6,408 bases of DNA from Alphaproteobacteria bacterium (lineage in GTDB: Bacteria > Pseudomonadota > Alphaproteobacteria > Paracaedibacterales > CAIULA01). Of this stretch, positions 6,265 to 6,408 are shown piece by piece. The stretch is from contig JAIEMR010000076.1 in the NCBI GenBank assembly GCA_019751935.1, positions 1 to 6,408 on the forward strand, read 5' to 3'. Each line of letters starts with the position of its first letter. The stretch's first letter is position 1. The translations under genes were made by a program, and so were the position numbers. The notes under the pieces were generated by a model that saw nothing but the letters and a program-made list of their open reading frames with translations, ran no database searches and had not been told where the DNA came from.

Positions 6265-6408
6265 GGGGCTGTCCCAGATAATTAATTAAGACACCCTTTA
6301 ACCTATTGTTTTGGGCTGGGAACAGTTTGTTTGCTACTACTTTGCTCATTTCGCCCAGGAATGTTCATGTACAATTCTAGATTCGAACCCGGAGATCTGT
6401 CCTGACAA
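6265..6408 (-). mobile_element. Possible end of an insertion sequence, truncated by the window edge
   Basis: At 6265-6296 the sequence GGGGCTGTCCCAGATAATTA, followed by ATTAAGACACCC, looks like an insertion-sequence terminal repeat. Inside it, on the minus strand, 20 codons are open from the window edge to a TGA at 6348-6346 and end 'FESRIVHEHSWAK'. This is what the tail of a transposase gene reading toward the element end would look like, about 50 bases from the repeat. GGG.TGTC at 6266-6273 can also pair with GACACCC at 6290-6296 as a bulged hairpin. The opposite end, the bulk of the transposase and any target duplication lie outside the window, and I cannot name a family. This remains a suggestion. 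Confidence 0.3.

Larger units (their letters stand above)
5824..6408. other. Gene-poor 585-base tail with decayed sequence and possible mobile-element pieces
   Basis: No intact gene was found on either strand. The clearest coding trace is on the minus strand (5844 to about 6198), in two frames with several stops. A 90-bp palindrome (6035-6124) lies within it, and a possible insertion-sequence end lies at 6265-6408. Between 6199 and 6264 I see only short open stretches with frequent stops and nothing recognisable. A perfect 12-bp palindrome GAAAGATCTTTC is at 5858-5869, inside the remnant. Overall this looks like a degrading insertion hot spot rather than a regulatory region. Confidence 0.6.

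Noticed and set aside
6378..6393. tRNA T-arm-like GGGTTCGAATC on the minus strand
   Set aside because: The five-base stem around TTCGAAT pairs at only three of five positions, and no acceptor, D or anticodon arm can be built around it.

Overview
The window comes from an AT-rich bacterial genome, most likely an alphaproteobacterium. The 2-oxoglutarate dehydrogenase genes read like alphaproteobacterial SucA and SucB, for example 'DWTTAETLSFASLLVEG' in E1 and 'FEKKHGVKLGFMSFFVKAC' in E2, but in AT-rich codons. AT-rich alphaproteobacteria with decayed genes and small palindromic elements are typically intracellular (Rickettsiales, Holosporales or similar). That placement is inferred from remembered family patterns, not from a search.

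Layout: (1) 1-1758 (+), the C-terminal 585 codons of sucA (E1o), cut by the window edge inside the ThDP-binding motif. (2) 1826-3160 (+), complete sucB (E2o), 67 bases behind sucA. (3) 3155-3694 (-), a small P-loop NTPase of the FlaR/'topology modulation' type, convergent with sucB and sharing a palindromic TTATAA that supplies both stop codons. (4) 3695-3849, a divergent intergenic region holding a 10-bp tandem repeat that forms a run of seven helically phased A-tracts, a classic curved-DNA layout. (5) 3850-5823 (+), a soluble orphan hybrid-sensor histidine kinase with PAS, GAF-like, PAS, HisKA and HATPase_c regions. (6) 5824-6408, about 585 bases with no intact gene. It holds a terminator-like hairpin, the decayed minus-strand end of what looks like a formyltransferase C-terminal domain, a 90-bp imperfect palindrome lodged inside that remnant, and at the right edge a candidate insertion-sequence end.

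Functionally, sucA and sucB encode two successive subunits of the TCA-cycle 2-oxoglutarate dehydrogenase complex, probably as one transcript. No lpd follows, so E3 must be encoded elsewhere. The P-loop gene and the kinase start divergently from the A-tract region and could share its regulation. No response regulator is visible, so the kinase partner is unknown.

The least ordinary parts are the phased A-tract promoter region and the palindrome-in-pseudogene arrangement in the last 585 bases, which recalls the palindromic elements that Rickettsia carries inside genes. No clearly new multi-gene system is visible.
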